20,614 bases of DNA, taken from DASSKP01 sp035695045 (GTDB lineage: Bacteria; Actinomycetota; Actinomycetes; JAFAQI01). A model generated the notes under the pieces. The model ran no database searches, was not told where the DNA came from, and saw nothing but the letters and a program-made list of their open reading frames with translations. The stretch's first letter is position 1. Each line of letters begins with the position of its first letter. A program made the position numbers and the translations under genes. The stretch lies in assembly GCA_035695045.1 (NCBI GenBank), contig DASSEX010000068.1:1-20614 (forward strand). The letters run 5' to 3'. Shown piece after piece: positions 1 to 8,184 of this stretch.

Positions 1-964
1 CGAGGCTCGTCGTTGCCTCGAATCCCAGCACGTCCTTGGCCTTCCGTACGTCAGGGACTCTCCTCTGCACGTCATGTTCGAACGGATCGTCGCTTATGTA
101 GGTGAAGGGCGTGTCCGGGCCTTTGATCTTGTGCCAGATGAGCTCGGCCAGCTGGAGGACAGTCGTTGACTCCGCGGTGGAGAGGTTGAAGTCATCGTTG
201 CGCGCGCGGGGGTGCTCCATCGCGGTGACGATTCCCGCTGCGAGATCGCCGCCGTACGTGTAGTGCCGCACCTGTTGCCCGTCACCAAGGATGTGCAGCG
301 GGTCCTGGCCCTTGAGCACCTTCTGCACAAGATCTGGTACGACGTGGCTCATCGCCAACTGGACGTTGCCGGAAAGCACTTCGACATCGCCTAACGCCCT
401 CGTCTCGCCGATGCCGACGCAGTTGAACGGCCGCACGATGGTGTAGGGCAGCTCGTACTGGTCCCATGCCGCCCTGGCGAAGTACTCGACGGCGAGCTTC
501 TGGAATCCATACGACGACAAAGGCGGAGGCACTCTGCGCTCGTCCCCTTCGACGGAGGGCCACGTCGTGGTCGACTCGAAGACCATCGACGAGCTCAAGT
601 ACGTGACCTTCTGCAGGACCCCCTGCTCGCGCGCTTTGATGGCCGCGTCACACGTCGCGGCGATGATCCGTTCGTTGGTCGCGAGCAGGTCGTACGCATA
701 TGCATGGAAGTAGGAGATGCCACCGATCAGTGCAGCTCCTGCGATGAGGTGCTCGCAGCCGTCCAGATGCGTCGTTAGCAGATCGACGTCTCGGGCGTCC
801 CCCTCAACGAGTCGATACTGCGGGTGCTCGTCGTACGACTTCGTCACTCTTCCGTACTTCGAGAAGTTGTCGATGCCGACGACCTCATAGCCGCGCTGCA
901 GGAGTTCCTCGACGACGTAGCCGCCGATGAAGCCGGCAGAGCCGGTGACGAGGACTTTGGACAC
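1..964 (-). CDS. NAD-dependent epimerase/dehydratase (SDR family), partial at window edge
   Basis: The minus-strand frame from GTG at 964 stays open to the window edge, giving 321 codons with no stop, so the C-terminus lies outside. The translation begins with a Rossmann nucleotide-binding motif GSAGFIGG (residues 8-15), followed by an acidic residue after strand 2 (GIDNFSK, 30-36). It also has SDR-type catalytic features: Ser124-126 in YLSSSMVFE and the YxxxK pair Tyr152/Lys156 in SYGFQK. IVRPFNCVG (176-184) and GDGQQVRHYTY (227-237) are typical of extended SDRs acting on nucleotide-activated sugars. The likely role is epimerisation or dehydration of an NDP-sugar for a surface glycan; the substrate cannot be read from sequence. 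It lies 33 bp downstream of the glycosyltransferase and is probably the last visible gene of that operon. No strong ribosome binding site is seen before the GTG. Confidence 0.9.
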   Translation of the reverse strand, partial: MSKVLVTGSAGFIGGYVVEELLQRGYEVVGIDNFSKYGRVTKSYDEHPQYRLVEGDARDVDLLTTHLDGCEHLIAGAALIGGISYFHAYAYDLLATNERIIAATCDAAIKAREQGVLQKVTYLSSSMVFESTTTWPSVEGDERRVPPPLSSYGFQKLAVEYFARAAWDQYELPYTIVRPFNCVGIGETRALGDVEVLSGNVQLAMSHVVPDLVQKVLKGQDPLHILGDGQQVRHYTYGGDLAAGIVTAMEHPRARNDDFNLSTAESTTVLQLAELIWHKIKGPDTPFTYISDDPFEHDVQRRVPDVRKAKDVLGFEATTSL

Positions 965-997
965 GATGGTCAACTTTCGGATTGGAGTTGGCGGTGG

Positions 998-1762
998 TCA
1001 GGGGCGCATGCCGGTGACGGCGCGGATTTCGTCGGCGGTCATTTTGGCGCCGAAGGCGAAGCGGTACCAGTGGAGATACCGCGGAATCCACTGCATGAGC
1101 TGGAAATTCGACTCACCGAGTTCGCGATCGAGCCAGATGGTCGGGATCTCGGCGACGGGGAGGCGCAACCGGCGGGCCTTTGCTGTGAGCTCGAGCCCGA
1201 TTTCGAAACCGGTTGTGCTGTCTATCCCCACGGCCCGGACGAAGTCGGTGGAGTAGGCCTTGAAGCTGTTCGTTGCGTCCCGAGTCCCCACACGGGCGAA
1301 CGTGTAGAGCGTGCGGCCAGCCAGCCGGGACAGGCGTCGCTTGAGCGCTGGTCCGCCGACCTGCTGGCCGCCGGCCATGTACCGAGACGCCGCCGCGACA
1401 ACGACGCCACGCTCGACTAAGCGGGCGAGCTCGTCGATCTGACGTGGGTCGTCGCTGCCGTCCGCCATGGTGACGACCGCGACCGGCGACCGAGCGTGGT
1501 CGATGCCGAATCGGATGGCGTTCGCGGGGCCTCGACCGTAGGTGCTCACAAGGGCGCGGACGCGTGAGTCGATTTGCTCGTAGGCACTCACAACCGGCAC
1601 TGTTGTGTCCTCTGCGAAGTCGTGCACGACGAGAACCTCCGCAGGCAGGTGCACTGCTGCAGTGATTCGTCGCAGCACCGGCAGAATCGCCTCCCCCTCG
1701 TTGTAGGCGGGGATGACGACCGACACGGCGAGCGCGTCGACGGGCGACCGTTGAGCGCTCAT
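998..1762 (-). CDS. Glycosyltransferase family 2 (dolichyl-phosphate-mannose-synthase-like)
   Basis: This is a 254-aa GT-A fold protein. Residues 13-25 (AVSVVIPAYNEGE) are the classic GT2 nucleotide-sugar-binding start. TMADGSDDPRQID is the position equivalent to the DxD metal/nucleotide site, and GTRDATNSFKAYS with STTGFEIGLEL matches the polyprenol-phosphate sugar transferase subgroup. No transmembrane segment is visible, so it is probably cytosolic or peripheral, transferring a sugar to a lipid carrier or growing glycan. The ATG overlaps the stop of the upstream dehydrogenase in an ATGA junction (1759-1762), so translation is coupled. The gene sits between a dehydrogenase that makes a nucleotide-sugar acid and an epimerase, which supports a joint role in surface polysaccharide synthesis. 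Donor and acceptor are unknown. Confidence 0.9.
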   Translation of the reverse strand: MSAQRSPVDALAVSVVIPAYNEGEAILPVLRRITAAVHLPAEVLVVHDFAEDTTVPVVSAYEQIDSRVRALVSTYGRGPANAIRFGIDHARSPVAVVTMADGSDDPRQIDELARLVERGVVVAAASRYMAGGQQVGGPALKRRLSRLAGRTLYTFARVGTRDATNSFKAYSTDFVRAVGIDSTTGFEIGLELTAKARRLRLPVAEIPTIWLDRELGESNFQLMQWIPRYLHWYRFAFGAKMTADEIRAVTGMRP

Positions 1763-2961
1763 ACGCGGACGCCGTGGTCCAGAACATTCCAGACATCCAC
1801 GACCGGCACGGTCGGCTTCAGCCCGGCGTACTGCTTGTGCGGCGTCGCGACGATGATGAGGTCGGCCGCCGCGACCGCATCATCGAGCGGGACCAGCCTC
1901 GGATCATTGCGGACGTACGGATCACTGCAAAGCACGCGGCGCGCCCTGACCGTTAGCAACCGCCTCAGCTTGTAGCTGAGGCTTGACCGGATGTCATCGC
2001 TCTCCGCCTTGAATGCCATTCCGAGGATCGCGACGGTCATGTGTTGCAGTGCATAGCGCTGCTCTATGCGGGACACGATGTACGCCGGAAGTCCCTCGTT
2101 GACCAGCATCGCGGCGTGTCCCAGTGCGAAGTTGTTGTTCGTGTACGCCGCCAGCTGCATCGTGTCCTTGAAGAGACATGGCCCTGCGGCGAATCCCGCG
2201 CCGGGGAGGTCGGCGGCGCGCGGGTAGTCGTGGCCGAGAGCGGAGCGGATCTTCTCGAAGTCAAGCCCGGAGTCGTTCGCGATCATGAAGAACTGGTTGG
2301 CGGTCGCGAACTTGATGTAGCGCCACGTGTTGGTGAACAGTTTTGCGAGCTCTGCTTCCTCGGGTTCGAGGAAAACGATCTGTTCGGTGAGCCGGCTGAA
2401 CAGCGCCGCGGCTCGATTGCGTCCGCGCTCGCTGCGAGCGGCGACGACCTGTGGCAGTGTGACGAGCTCCTTCAGCGCGTGCCCTTCAGCGATCCGCTCT
2501 GGGCAGAATGCGACATCGAGCTTCACTGCGAGCTCAGCGACCAACCGCTCGACCAGCGCCGTGGCGCCGGGGTAGACGGTGCTCCGGAGAACGAGGAGTT
2601 GACCGTCGACCAACGAACCTGCCGTTTCCCTGATGGCGCGTGGTATCGCGTGAGGGTCGGGGTTGAGGTACTCGTCCACCGGAGTGCCCACGACGATCAC
2701 GACATTTTCCGCGGTGCTGACAGCGGCCTCGTCGGTAGTGGCCCGGAGTAGGCCCGAGTTGACGACTGCCACGAGCTTCTCGTCAGCACCGTCCTCGCGG
2801 AACGGCATCGTGGCGTCGTTGACGAGCTTCACCGCATTCTCGTCGATGTCGTACAGGACGACACGAGCTCCGCGGTCGGCGAACGCGATTCCAAGCGGGA
2901 GTCCGACGTGCCCGCATCCGCCCAAGATCGCTACGTCATTTGGAAAGGCGTCGTCGCTCAC
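1759..2961 (-). CDS. UDP-glucose/UDP-ManNAc-type nucleotide-sugar 6-dehydrogenase
   Basis: The protein has 400 aa, a usual length for the UDP-glucose/GDP-mannose dehydrogenase family, which oxidises a sugar C6 alcohol to a carboxylate with two NAD+. The N-terminal NAD domain has GGCGHVGLPLG (14-24) followed by YDID (37-40). GTPVDEYLNPD (92-102) and RSTVYPGA (126-133) are family motifs. The catalytic region includes Lys217 in NTWRYIKFATANQF, and the nucleophile Cys262 in GFAAGPCLFKDT with the usual KDT after it. The C-terminal domain has AILGMAFKAESDDIRSS (311-327), typical of this family. The start is GTG at 2961, with GAGGAG about 12 nt upstream. It probably supplies an NDP-uronic acid to the neighbouring transferase and epimerase. 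Which nucleotide sugar it uses is not determined. Confidence 0.92.
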   Translation of the reverse strand: MSDDAFPNDVAILGGCGHVGLPLGIAFADRGARVVLYDIDENAVKLVNDATMPFREDGADEKLVAVVNSGLLRATTDEAAVSTAENVVIVVGTPVDEYLNPDPHAIPRAIRETAGSLVDGQLLVLRSTVYPGATALVERLVAELAVKLDVAFCPERIAEGHALKELVTLPQVVAARSERGRNRAAALFSRLTEQIVFLEPEEAELAKLFTNTWRYIKFATANQFFMIANDSGLDFEKIRSALGHDYPRAADLPGAGFAAGPCLFKDTMQLAAYTNNNFALGHAAMLVNEGLPAYIVSRIEQRYALQHMTVAILGMAFKAESDDIRSSLSYKLRRLLTVRARRVLCSDPYVRNDPRLVPLDDAVAAADLIIVATPHKQYAGLKPTVPVVDVWNVLDHGVRV

Positions 2962-3025
2962 TGCAAAGCCACGGCTCCTCGCGACACAGATGTGGGCTGT
3001 CGTCTTCCATCTCCCAGGGTAACGC

Positions 3026-3062
3026 GAGAAGGCTGGTCCACGTCGTCTTCGACGACCTTCTC
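3026..3062 (-). terminator. Nested stem-loop between the membrane-protein gene and the dehydrogenase gene
   Basis: An outer inverted repeat GAGAAGG (3026-3032) / CCTTCTC (3056-3062) encloses, at one side, an inner hairpin GTCGTC-TTC-GACGAC (3042-3056). It begins 6 bp beyond the stop of the membrane-protein gene, inside the 106-bp gap before the next gene of the same strand. It could be a weak terminator or a processing/attenuation structure separating the two genes. There is no T-tract, so the assignment is tentative. Confidence 0.3.
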
Positions 3063-3067
3063 AGTCG

Positions 3068-5059
3068 TCAGTTCGGCGGAGAATTCAGGAGATTCGCACC
3101 GTGACGCCGAGCGGCCGCTCGTTCACCACGTGAACGTGTCTTGGGTAGCGCCCTCGCCTCGTAGCGCATCGCGTAGAAGTCAATCCGGACCGGGCTTCCG
3201 GGCATGCAGTGGAACGTCAGGGTGTGCGGTAGCTGCACCGAACCGAACGGGGCGGTCGGCGGTTCGCCGAGGATCAGACCATCGTCCGCGGTCGCAGGTA
3301 CCAGCCTGTAGCGGCGGTCATCGGTCGCGAGAATGGCGGGGCAGACCGGCTTGTATAGCGTCGCTACCAAGCGCGAGCCGAGAGATGACGGGATCGCGAC
3401 CCGGGCGAACACCAGGGTGTCGGCCTGCGTAGGTGCCGGAACGGTTACGGCGTGATCTGGTTGTGCGGTGACCCGATCGATCAGTTCGGGGGGGCCGCAA
3501 CGTTGCGCCACTCTCGACCAGACCTGCCAGTGTCTGTCCTGAACGGTAATCGCAAAGTTGCATGACATGGCCAGCGTCATTGCCGGCGAGTCCCAGAGTA
3601 GGTTTCGGCCGTCGATCGCGCCGCGTTTGCGCTGGCGGAGTATGACGTCCGGTCCTTCGGGCGACAACAGGAAAGCAGTGTTGGCCGCATCCAGGCTTGG
3701 CAGATACGCCGAGAAGCGTTGGAAGACCGGGACCGGTTGCCAGCGGAACTGGTAGGCCCACGCGGCTGATACCTCGTATGGGTCGACGAAGACTCGATGA
3801 CCGCGGACCGCGGACAGGATCTTGGGCGACACGTCGAGGTATTGCGCGAGCGCGACGCGGGTTGTCGACTCAAGCCGCCTGGATCGCGAATGGCTCGCAA
3901 GATCGGATGCCTGTGTGAAGAACTCCTGGGCCGTCGCGGTGGGCGACATCGTCAACCTGGACAGGTGCGCCGGCGGTGCGAGGGTGAACAGGTAGGTGAG
4001 AAGGGCAGCTGGTAGTACGAAAGCAACGGCTCGCGCACGCCACTGCCACGCAATCACGACGGGGAGCACCACCCCGGCGAGGTATGTGCCTCCGACCTGA
4101 TAGCGAACGGTTCCGTGCTTGACCTGGAAATACACGACGACTGCCGCGACGGCCGCAGCACCAAGTAGTCGACGGCGCGACGACCACTTCGCGGCGAGCG
4201 CGATGGTGGGAATGAAGAACAGGGCTACCGCGACCTCCGTCTCGTGCGTCGGAAGGTACGCCGCCATTGCAACGGTGTAGCCCGCGGCAGCCTCCCAGCT
4301 CCGCACCAACCACACGGGTACGTCGTTCACGTTCTGGCCGATGCACAGCCAGATCACGATCAGCGATAGCCCTAGCGTCGCGACGAACTGACCGAGCGAA
4401 CGCCATCTGCGCCAGCCGATCCACCACGACGCTGCCATTGCGGCGAGCGCCGCCTCCACACCTGCATCGAACTTGACGAGCAGAGCCACTGCGCACGCCG
4501 ACCCGAATACGGACACGGTGATCTTTCGCGAAGCCGCGATGTCTCGCTGGATTGTCATCAAGGCGGCCATGCTGATTACGAGCCCGAGTGTCTCGGCCGG
4601 CTCCGCGATTGCGGCCACCCGCATGACGACGTATGTCACCAGCAGGGTCGCCACCACGGGAAGCGAGTCGTCGGCTGCCTCCAGCACGAGCCGGGCAAGC
4701 AGGCAGGTGACGGCGGCAACCATCAGGACGCCCACGATCGCGGTCGGCCGCCACCACAGGGTCGGTGGGCTCATGAACCCCAGGGGCCCGTACGTGTAGT
4801 CAACCTCGTGCCCCCACCGCAGCCCGTGCTGCAACGTCAGAGACAAGGCTGCAGACCAGGAAGCGTCGAGTCCGTATCCAGCGGCGATGGTCGGAACAGG
4901 CCAACCAAGCGGAATCGCTGCGACTGCAAGGGCCCACTTGACAGCCGGACGCATTCGGCGGCTTACGCCTTGCCCGTGAGGAGACTCGTTCGCGGCGTCG
5001 TCCGTATTCGTCTCGACGGGCGGATCGGCAGCCGTGTCGCCAATGCTGTGGCGAAACAA
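3068..5059 (-). CDS. Polytopic membrane protein, possibly GT-C glycosyltransferase-like
   Basis: The frame encodes up to 663 aa. After a hydrophilic N-terminus come roughly ten hydrophobic segments (residues about 40-60, 108-126, 133-151, 153-168, 183-200 and so on to about 370). A largely soluble C-terminal region of about 290 residues follows. The first periplasmic loop has DASW (65-68) and YTYGPLGF (88-95). An acidic residue early in the first loop and this layout recall GT-C enzymes that use lipid-linked sugar donors, but that is inference. No family is certain. It is the first gene of the polysaccharide block. The TTG at 5059 has GGGAAAGG just upstream. The ATG for Met36 (4954), preceded by GGGCAAGG, is a credible alternative start. 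Third-position GC is visibly lower than in the genes to the right. Confidence 0.75.
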   Translation of the reverse strand: MFRHSIGDTAADPPVETNTDDAANESPHGQGVSRRMRPAVKWALAVAAIPLGWPVPTIAAGYGLDASWSAALSLTLQHGLRWGHEVDYTYGPLGFMSPPTLWWRPTAIVGVLMVAAVTCLLARLVLEAADDSLPVVATLLVTYVVMRVAAIAEPAETLGLVISMAALMTIQRDIAASRKITVSVFGSACAVALLVKFDAGVEAALAAMAASWWIGWRRWRSLGQFVATLGLSLIVIWLCIGQNVNDVPVWLVRSWEAAAGYTVAMAAYLPTHETEVAVALFFIPTIALAAKWSSRRRLLGAAAVAAVVVYFQVKHGTVRYQVGGTYLAGVVLPVVIAWQWRARAVAFVLPAALLTYLFTLAPPAHLSRLTMSPTATAQEFFTQASDLASHSRSRRLESTTRVALAQYLDVSPKILSAVRGHRVFVDPYEVSAAWAYQFRWQPVPVFQRFSAYLPSLDAANTAFLLSPEGPDVILRQRKRGAIDGRNLLWDSPAMTLAMSCNFAITVQDRHWQVWSRVAQRCGPPELIDRVTAQPDHAVTVPAPTQADTLVFARVAIPSSLGSRLVATLYKPVCPAILATDDRRYRLVPATADDGLILGEPPTAPFGSVQLPHTLTFHCMPGSPVRIDFYAMRYEARALPKTRSRGERAAARRHGANLLNSPPN

Positions 5060-5205
5060 GCCTTTCCCGCGCGTAGCCGGTCACCCCTCGAAGCCATGCC
5101 GAAGCACCACGACGACCTGCGGCGAGCGCAGGACATTGCCCAGTGTCGCCCTTCTCGCCACGGGTAAGGCGGCGACATGCCGGGTGGCGCGCCGTCGGGT
5201 CGCCC

Positions 5206-5217
5206 GGGTTCGATCCC
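5206..5217 (+). other. Isolated tRNA T-arm-like sequence in the gap before the polysaccharide block
   Basis: GGGTTCGATCCC (5206-5217) matches the T-psi-C arm consensus of tRNAs. No D-arm, anticodon arm or matching acceptor stem is found on either side, so it is not a tRNA gene. It lies in the 170-bp gap (5060-5229) that separates the lower-GC polysaccharide genes from the higher-GC remainder. It could be a remnant attachment site of an island, or chance. The gap holds no supportable gene. Confidence 0.2.
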
Positions 5218-5229
5218 TTGGCGGTTGGC

Positions 5230-6246
5230 TTACTCCGCGCTGATCTTCGCCCTCCCGACCGCGTCCACGGCGTGTCGCGCCGGCAACTGGTTGTGAGCGC
5301 GAAGATCACCGGGCAGTGGCTCGGGCTGCAGGGGCCGCGAAGACGTCAGCTCGTCGATCCGCACCAACGCGATCCCGCCGACGACGAGCACCGCGCCCAC
5401 GATCTGTACGACGCCGAGTCGTTGGCCGAGCAGGAGCCATGCGAACAGCACCGCGAACAGCACCTCGGTCAGCCCGACGAACGACGCCACCTTTGCGCCG
5501 AGCAACCGCGCAGCGCTGATCCCGGCGACGTACGCCACCACTGCAGCAACCAACGACAACCCGAGCACCGGCACCAGCCAGCTGACGTGCGCACCCCGGA
5601 AGACGACCGAGGTGCGCGACGCCTCGACCGGCAGCACGCCGATGACCGCCGCGAACGCCAGTGCGACGGCGCCCACCGCAAGGCCGCCCCAGGCGATGAC
5701 GAGCGGCGGCAGCGGGTCACGCACCTCGGCGGAGATGACGAAGTACGCCGCCAGACCGACGGCTGCACCGAGTGCCCAGAGCACCCCGATGCCGTCGACG
5801 TGCAGGTTGCCGAACAGATCGAGCACGAGGCAGAGACCGGCGAGTGCTGCGACTGCTCCGGCCGCAGTCAGCCGGCGTGGCCGGTGGCCATGACGGAGCC
5901 ACATCCATCCGACGACGAGCAGGATGCCGGAGTACTCCAGCAGCAGCGCGACCGCGACCGACAGATGCTGCACCGCGTTGAAGTAACAGAGCTGCGCGCC
6001 CGCGACGGCGACGAGGCCATAGGTGCCGACCGTGCGCAGCGAGCGCATCGACCTGACGTGCGCCCGCCGCAGCTGCCGCATGGCCGGGATGCTCAGGACG
6101 ACGGCGGCGATGGACACCCGGACCAGCACGGCGGCGCCCGGCGTCCAGCCTGCGTGGATGAGCGACGTCGCGAGAGCGCCGGAGGTGCCGAACGTCGCCG
6201 CTGACAGCAACGCCAGCGCGAGCCCCGCATCCGTCCTCGCCCGCAT
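5230..6246 (-). CDS. EamA/DMT-superfamily transporter
   Basis: The product has 338 aa and about ten transmembrane helices in two repeated halves, the standard EamA architecture. The first half starts with LALLSAATFGTSGALATSLI (10-29), including the FGTSG motif common in this family. The second half starts near residue 155 (VLWALGAAVGLAAYFVIS). The C-terminal helices end with FVGLTEVLFAVLFAWLLLGQ, a typical EamA repeat-end motif. A 40-residue hydrophilic tail follows. The start at 6246 has GGGAGG five bases upstream. The frame stays open further upstream, but that extension is Ser/Arg-rich, lacks membrane character and overlaps the divergent gene, so it is excluded. It probably exports a small metabolite or drug. 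The divergent CGNR protein is the likely regulator. Confidence 0.9.
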   Translation of the reverse strand: MRARTDAGLALALLSAATFGTSGALATSLIHAGWTPGAAVLVRVSIAAVVLSIPAMRQLRRAHVRSMRSLRTVGTYGLVAVAGAQLCYFNAVQHLSVAVALLLEYSGILLVVGWMWLRHGHRPRRLTAAGAVAALAGLCLVLDLFGNLHVDGIGVLWALGAAVGLAAYFVISAEVRDPLPPLVIAWGGLAVGAVALAFAAVIGVLPVEASRTSVVFRGAHVSWLVPVLGLSLVAAVVAYVAGISAARLLGAKVASFVGLTEVLFAVLFAWLLLGQRLGVVQIVGAVLVVGGIALVRIDELTSSRPLQPEPLPGDLRAHNQLPARHAVDAVGRAKISAE

Positions 6247-6328
6247 GACTCGCCTCCCCAAGACCGCGTAATGGCCTAACAACCCGTACAGTGATGACAG
6301 GCTAACCAGCGCCGTGAAAGGGGTCAAG
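6247..6328. promoter_or_regulatory. Divergent promoter region between EamA exporter and CGNR regulator
   Basis: The 82-bp gap contains two near-identical direct repeats, GGCCTAAC (6273-6280) and GGCTAAC (6300-6306), one to either side of TACAGT (6287-6292). TACAGT is a possible -10 for the CGNR gene. The repeats are plausible half-sites for autoregulation, with the product also controlling the exporter. This is inferred from layout only. Confidence 0.35.
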
Positions 6329-6883
6329 GTGCTTTTTGCCCATGACACCGAGATCGCTCTGAACGCTGCCGCCGCTCTCGTGAACACGCAAGGCCTGGAC
6401 GGGGACCGACTGACGGACCTGCGCGAGCTGGACGACTTCGTCCGCGAGTGGGGCTGGACCGGGTCACGCCGGCGCGACCGGGCCGAGCTCGAGCAGGTGC
6501 GCGCCTTGCGTCCGCGGCTGCGCACGCTGTGGGAGCTGGACGAGGACGGCGTCGCGGAGCTCGTCAACGAGCTCCTGAGGGATGCGCACGCGCTGCCGCA
6601 GCTGATGCAGCACGACGACTGGGGCTACCACCTGCACGCGACGCCGCCGCACGCACCGCTGGCGGATCGCATGGCCGTGGAGGCCGCGATGGCCTTCGTC
6701 GACGTCGTACGGCAGGGCGAGCTCGACCGGCTTCGCGTCTGCGATGCGGACGACTGTGAGGACGTCCTCGTCGACCTGTCGAAGAACCACTCCCGTCGAT
6801 ACTGCAGCAACGCATGCGGCAACCGCATGAACGTCGCGGCGTTCCGCGCACGATCGCGGAGCGGATCGACGAAGCGGCGCTGA
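6329..6883 (+). CDS. CGNR zinc-finger / ABATE-domain putative transcriptional regulator
   Basis: From GTG at 6329 the product has 184 aa. That start is preferred because AAAGGGG lies five bases upstream and the protein then opens with VLFAHDTEIAL, the usual beginning of this family. An in-frame GTG at 6314 would add five residues. The N-terminal two thirds are the helical ABATE (stress-induced regulator) domain. The C-terminal CGNR zinc finger runs from LRVCDADDCEDVLVDLSKN to YCSNACGNR, with four Cys ligands at positions 138, 143, 159 and 163 counted from the 6329 start and the eponymous CGNR at 163-166. A basic tail follows. It is divergent from the EamA transporter, a common regulator-exporter layout, and ends one base from the convergent phosphoesterase. 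Confidence 0.88.
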   Translation: MLFAHDTEIALNAAAALVNTQGLDGDRLTDLRELDDFVREWGWTGSRRRDRAELEQVRALRPRLRTLWELDEDGVAELVNELLRDAHALPQLMQHDDWGYHLHATPPHAPLADRMAVEAAMAFVDVVRQGELDRLRVCDADDCEDVLVDLSKNHSRRYCSNACGNRMNVAAFRARSRSGSTKRR

Positions 6884-6884
6884 C

Positions 6885-8183
6885 TCACATCAGCTGGCGC
6901 CACCCCGGCAAGCTGCGCGCGAAGTCGCGCAGCTCGACCCAGAACGGCTCCTCGGCTGCCATGCCCACGCCGGGTGATCCGCACAGATGCGGACCGGGAT
7001 CGGGCACCACCGGCAGCGGTGGCACCGACGTGTCCTTCTTGCTGAAGTCCAACGCCGTCGCGATGTTGCGGGCGTTGCGATCACGAGCGGTCAGCGGCTT
7101 GAGACCGAATCGCCACTCGACGAACTTAAGCACTGACGTGTGGTCCATCGTTCCGCTGTCGATGTGACCGCGACGCGCGTACGGCGACAGGACGAAGCCC
7201 GGCACGCGGAAACCGGCTTGTGAGTGGTCGTACTCGCCGGGCCGCCACCGGTGGTCGTCCGCGAGTTTCGGCGGCCGCACATGGTCGAAGAAGCCGCCCC
7301 ACTCGTCGTAGGTGATGACGACCGCGGTGTTCGGCCAGGCCGGCCCGTTGACAACGGCCGCAAGGATCTCGGAGACGAACGCCTGGCCGCGCCGGATGTC
7401 CGCGTGCGGATGGTCGTCGTTGGACCCGCCCTGGTCCTCGCCGAGGAAGAACGGGTCGATGTAGGAGAAGGACGGCAGCGTCCCGCTGACCGCCTGCGCG
7501 AGAAACGTCTCGTAGGGGTGGGCGAGTGAGACGTACTTCTCGCCCCACAGCGCGAGGAACGGGAGGTCGTTGAAGTAGTAGTTGGCGCTCACCCCCGCCG
7601 CCGTCAGCCGGTCCCAGATCGTCGGCAGCGCCGAGGTGCGCATCGTGTTGTCGATCCGGTCGGTCTGCGCCGCGTGCGTGTAGAAGCGGTTGGGATAGGT
7701 CGACGACAGGATCGACGCGAACCAGTGGTCGAAGACCGTCGCCTGCCCTACCAGCTTGCTGTAGAGCGGCAGGTCATCCTTCGTGTAGTAGCCCAAGGCG
7801 TAGTCGTCATTCGCGCCTTTGCGGAAGCCGTCGCACCTGCCGCCGTCGAGCTGCAGATGGCCGCCCTCGTAGGAATGGTCCGGGTCGTTGAACCCGCAGC
7901 CCTGCCACTCGGTCAGATGGTGTGTCGGGTGCAGGACGCCCTTGTCGTCGGGATAGCTGAGCCCGGCCTGCTTGCCGTCGGCACCCGGTAGCCAACCGAG
8001 GTAGTGGTCGAACGACCGGTTCTCCATGCAGACGAAGACGATGTGGTCGATGCCGCTCGCGTTCGGCTTCGGCAACGCGACCGATGTCGGCGACGGCAGC
8101 ACGGCGGCCGCCTTCCCCGCTGCTGCGCCGACCGCGCCCGCTGCGGATGCGGCGAGCAGCTGCCGTCGGGTGAGTGGCGACAC
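6885..8183 (-). CDS. Tat-exported phosphoesterase (phospholipase C / acid phosphatase family)
   Basis: The product has 432 aa. A twin-arginine signal, LTRRQLLAASAAG (4-16), is followed by an Ala-rich hydrophobic stretch, indicating folded export. Family motifs of bacterial phospholipase C-type phosphoesterases are all present: MENRSFDHYLG (53-63, metal site), SSTYPNRFYTHAAQTDR (160-176), YDEWGGFFDHVRPP (292-305) and MDHTSVLKFVEWRFG (346-360). The likely reaction is hydrolysis of a phosphodiester or phosphomonoester outside the membrane, in nutrient phosphate acquisition or lipid turnover. The substrate is not readable. The GTG start lies one base after the stop of the upstream paralogue, and AGGAAGG, inside the end of that gene, sits six bases before it, so the two are translationally coupled. 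Confidence 0.92.
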   Translation of the reverse strand: MSPLTRRQLLAASAAGAVGAAAGKAAAVLPSPTSVALPKPNASGIDHIVFVCMENRSFDHYLGWLPGADGKQAGLSYPDDKGVLHPTHHLTEWQGCGFNDPDHSYEGGHLQLDGGRCDGFRKGANDDYALGYYTKDDLPLYSKLVGQATVFDHWFASILSSTYPNRFYTHAAQTDRIDNTMRTSALPTIWDRLTAAGVSANYYFNDLPFLALWGEKYVSLAHPYETFLAQAVSGTLPSFSYIDPFFLGEDQGGSNDDHPHADIRRGQAFVSEILAAVVNGPAWPNTAVVITYDEWGGFFDHVRPPKLADDHRWRPGEYDHSQAGFRVPGFVLSPYARRGHIDSGTMDHTSVLKFVEWRFGLKPLTARDRNARNIATALDFSKKDTSVPPLPVVPDPGPHLCGSPGVGMAAEEPFWVELRDFARSLPGWRQLM

Positions 8184-8184
8184 G

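Noticed and set aside
5195..5229. A complete tRNA gene around the T-arm-like sequence
   Set aside because: No D arm, anticodon arm or complementary acceptor stem was found on either strand. It is kept only as a fragment.
5143..6204. Long plus-strand open frame opposite the EamA transporter
   Set aside because: It is rich in Arg, Asp and His with no domain, whereas the opposite strand encodes a classic ten-helix transporter.
6247..6567. N-terminal extension of the EamA transporter up to 6567
   Set aside because: The extension is Ser/Arg-rich, opposes the CGNR gene and is unnecessary: the ATG at 6246 has a good ribosome site and begins at the first membrane helix.
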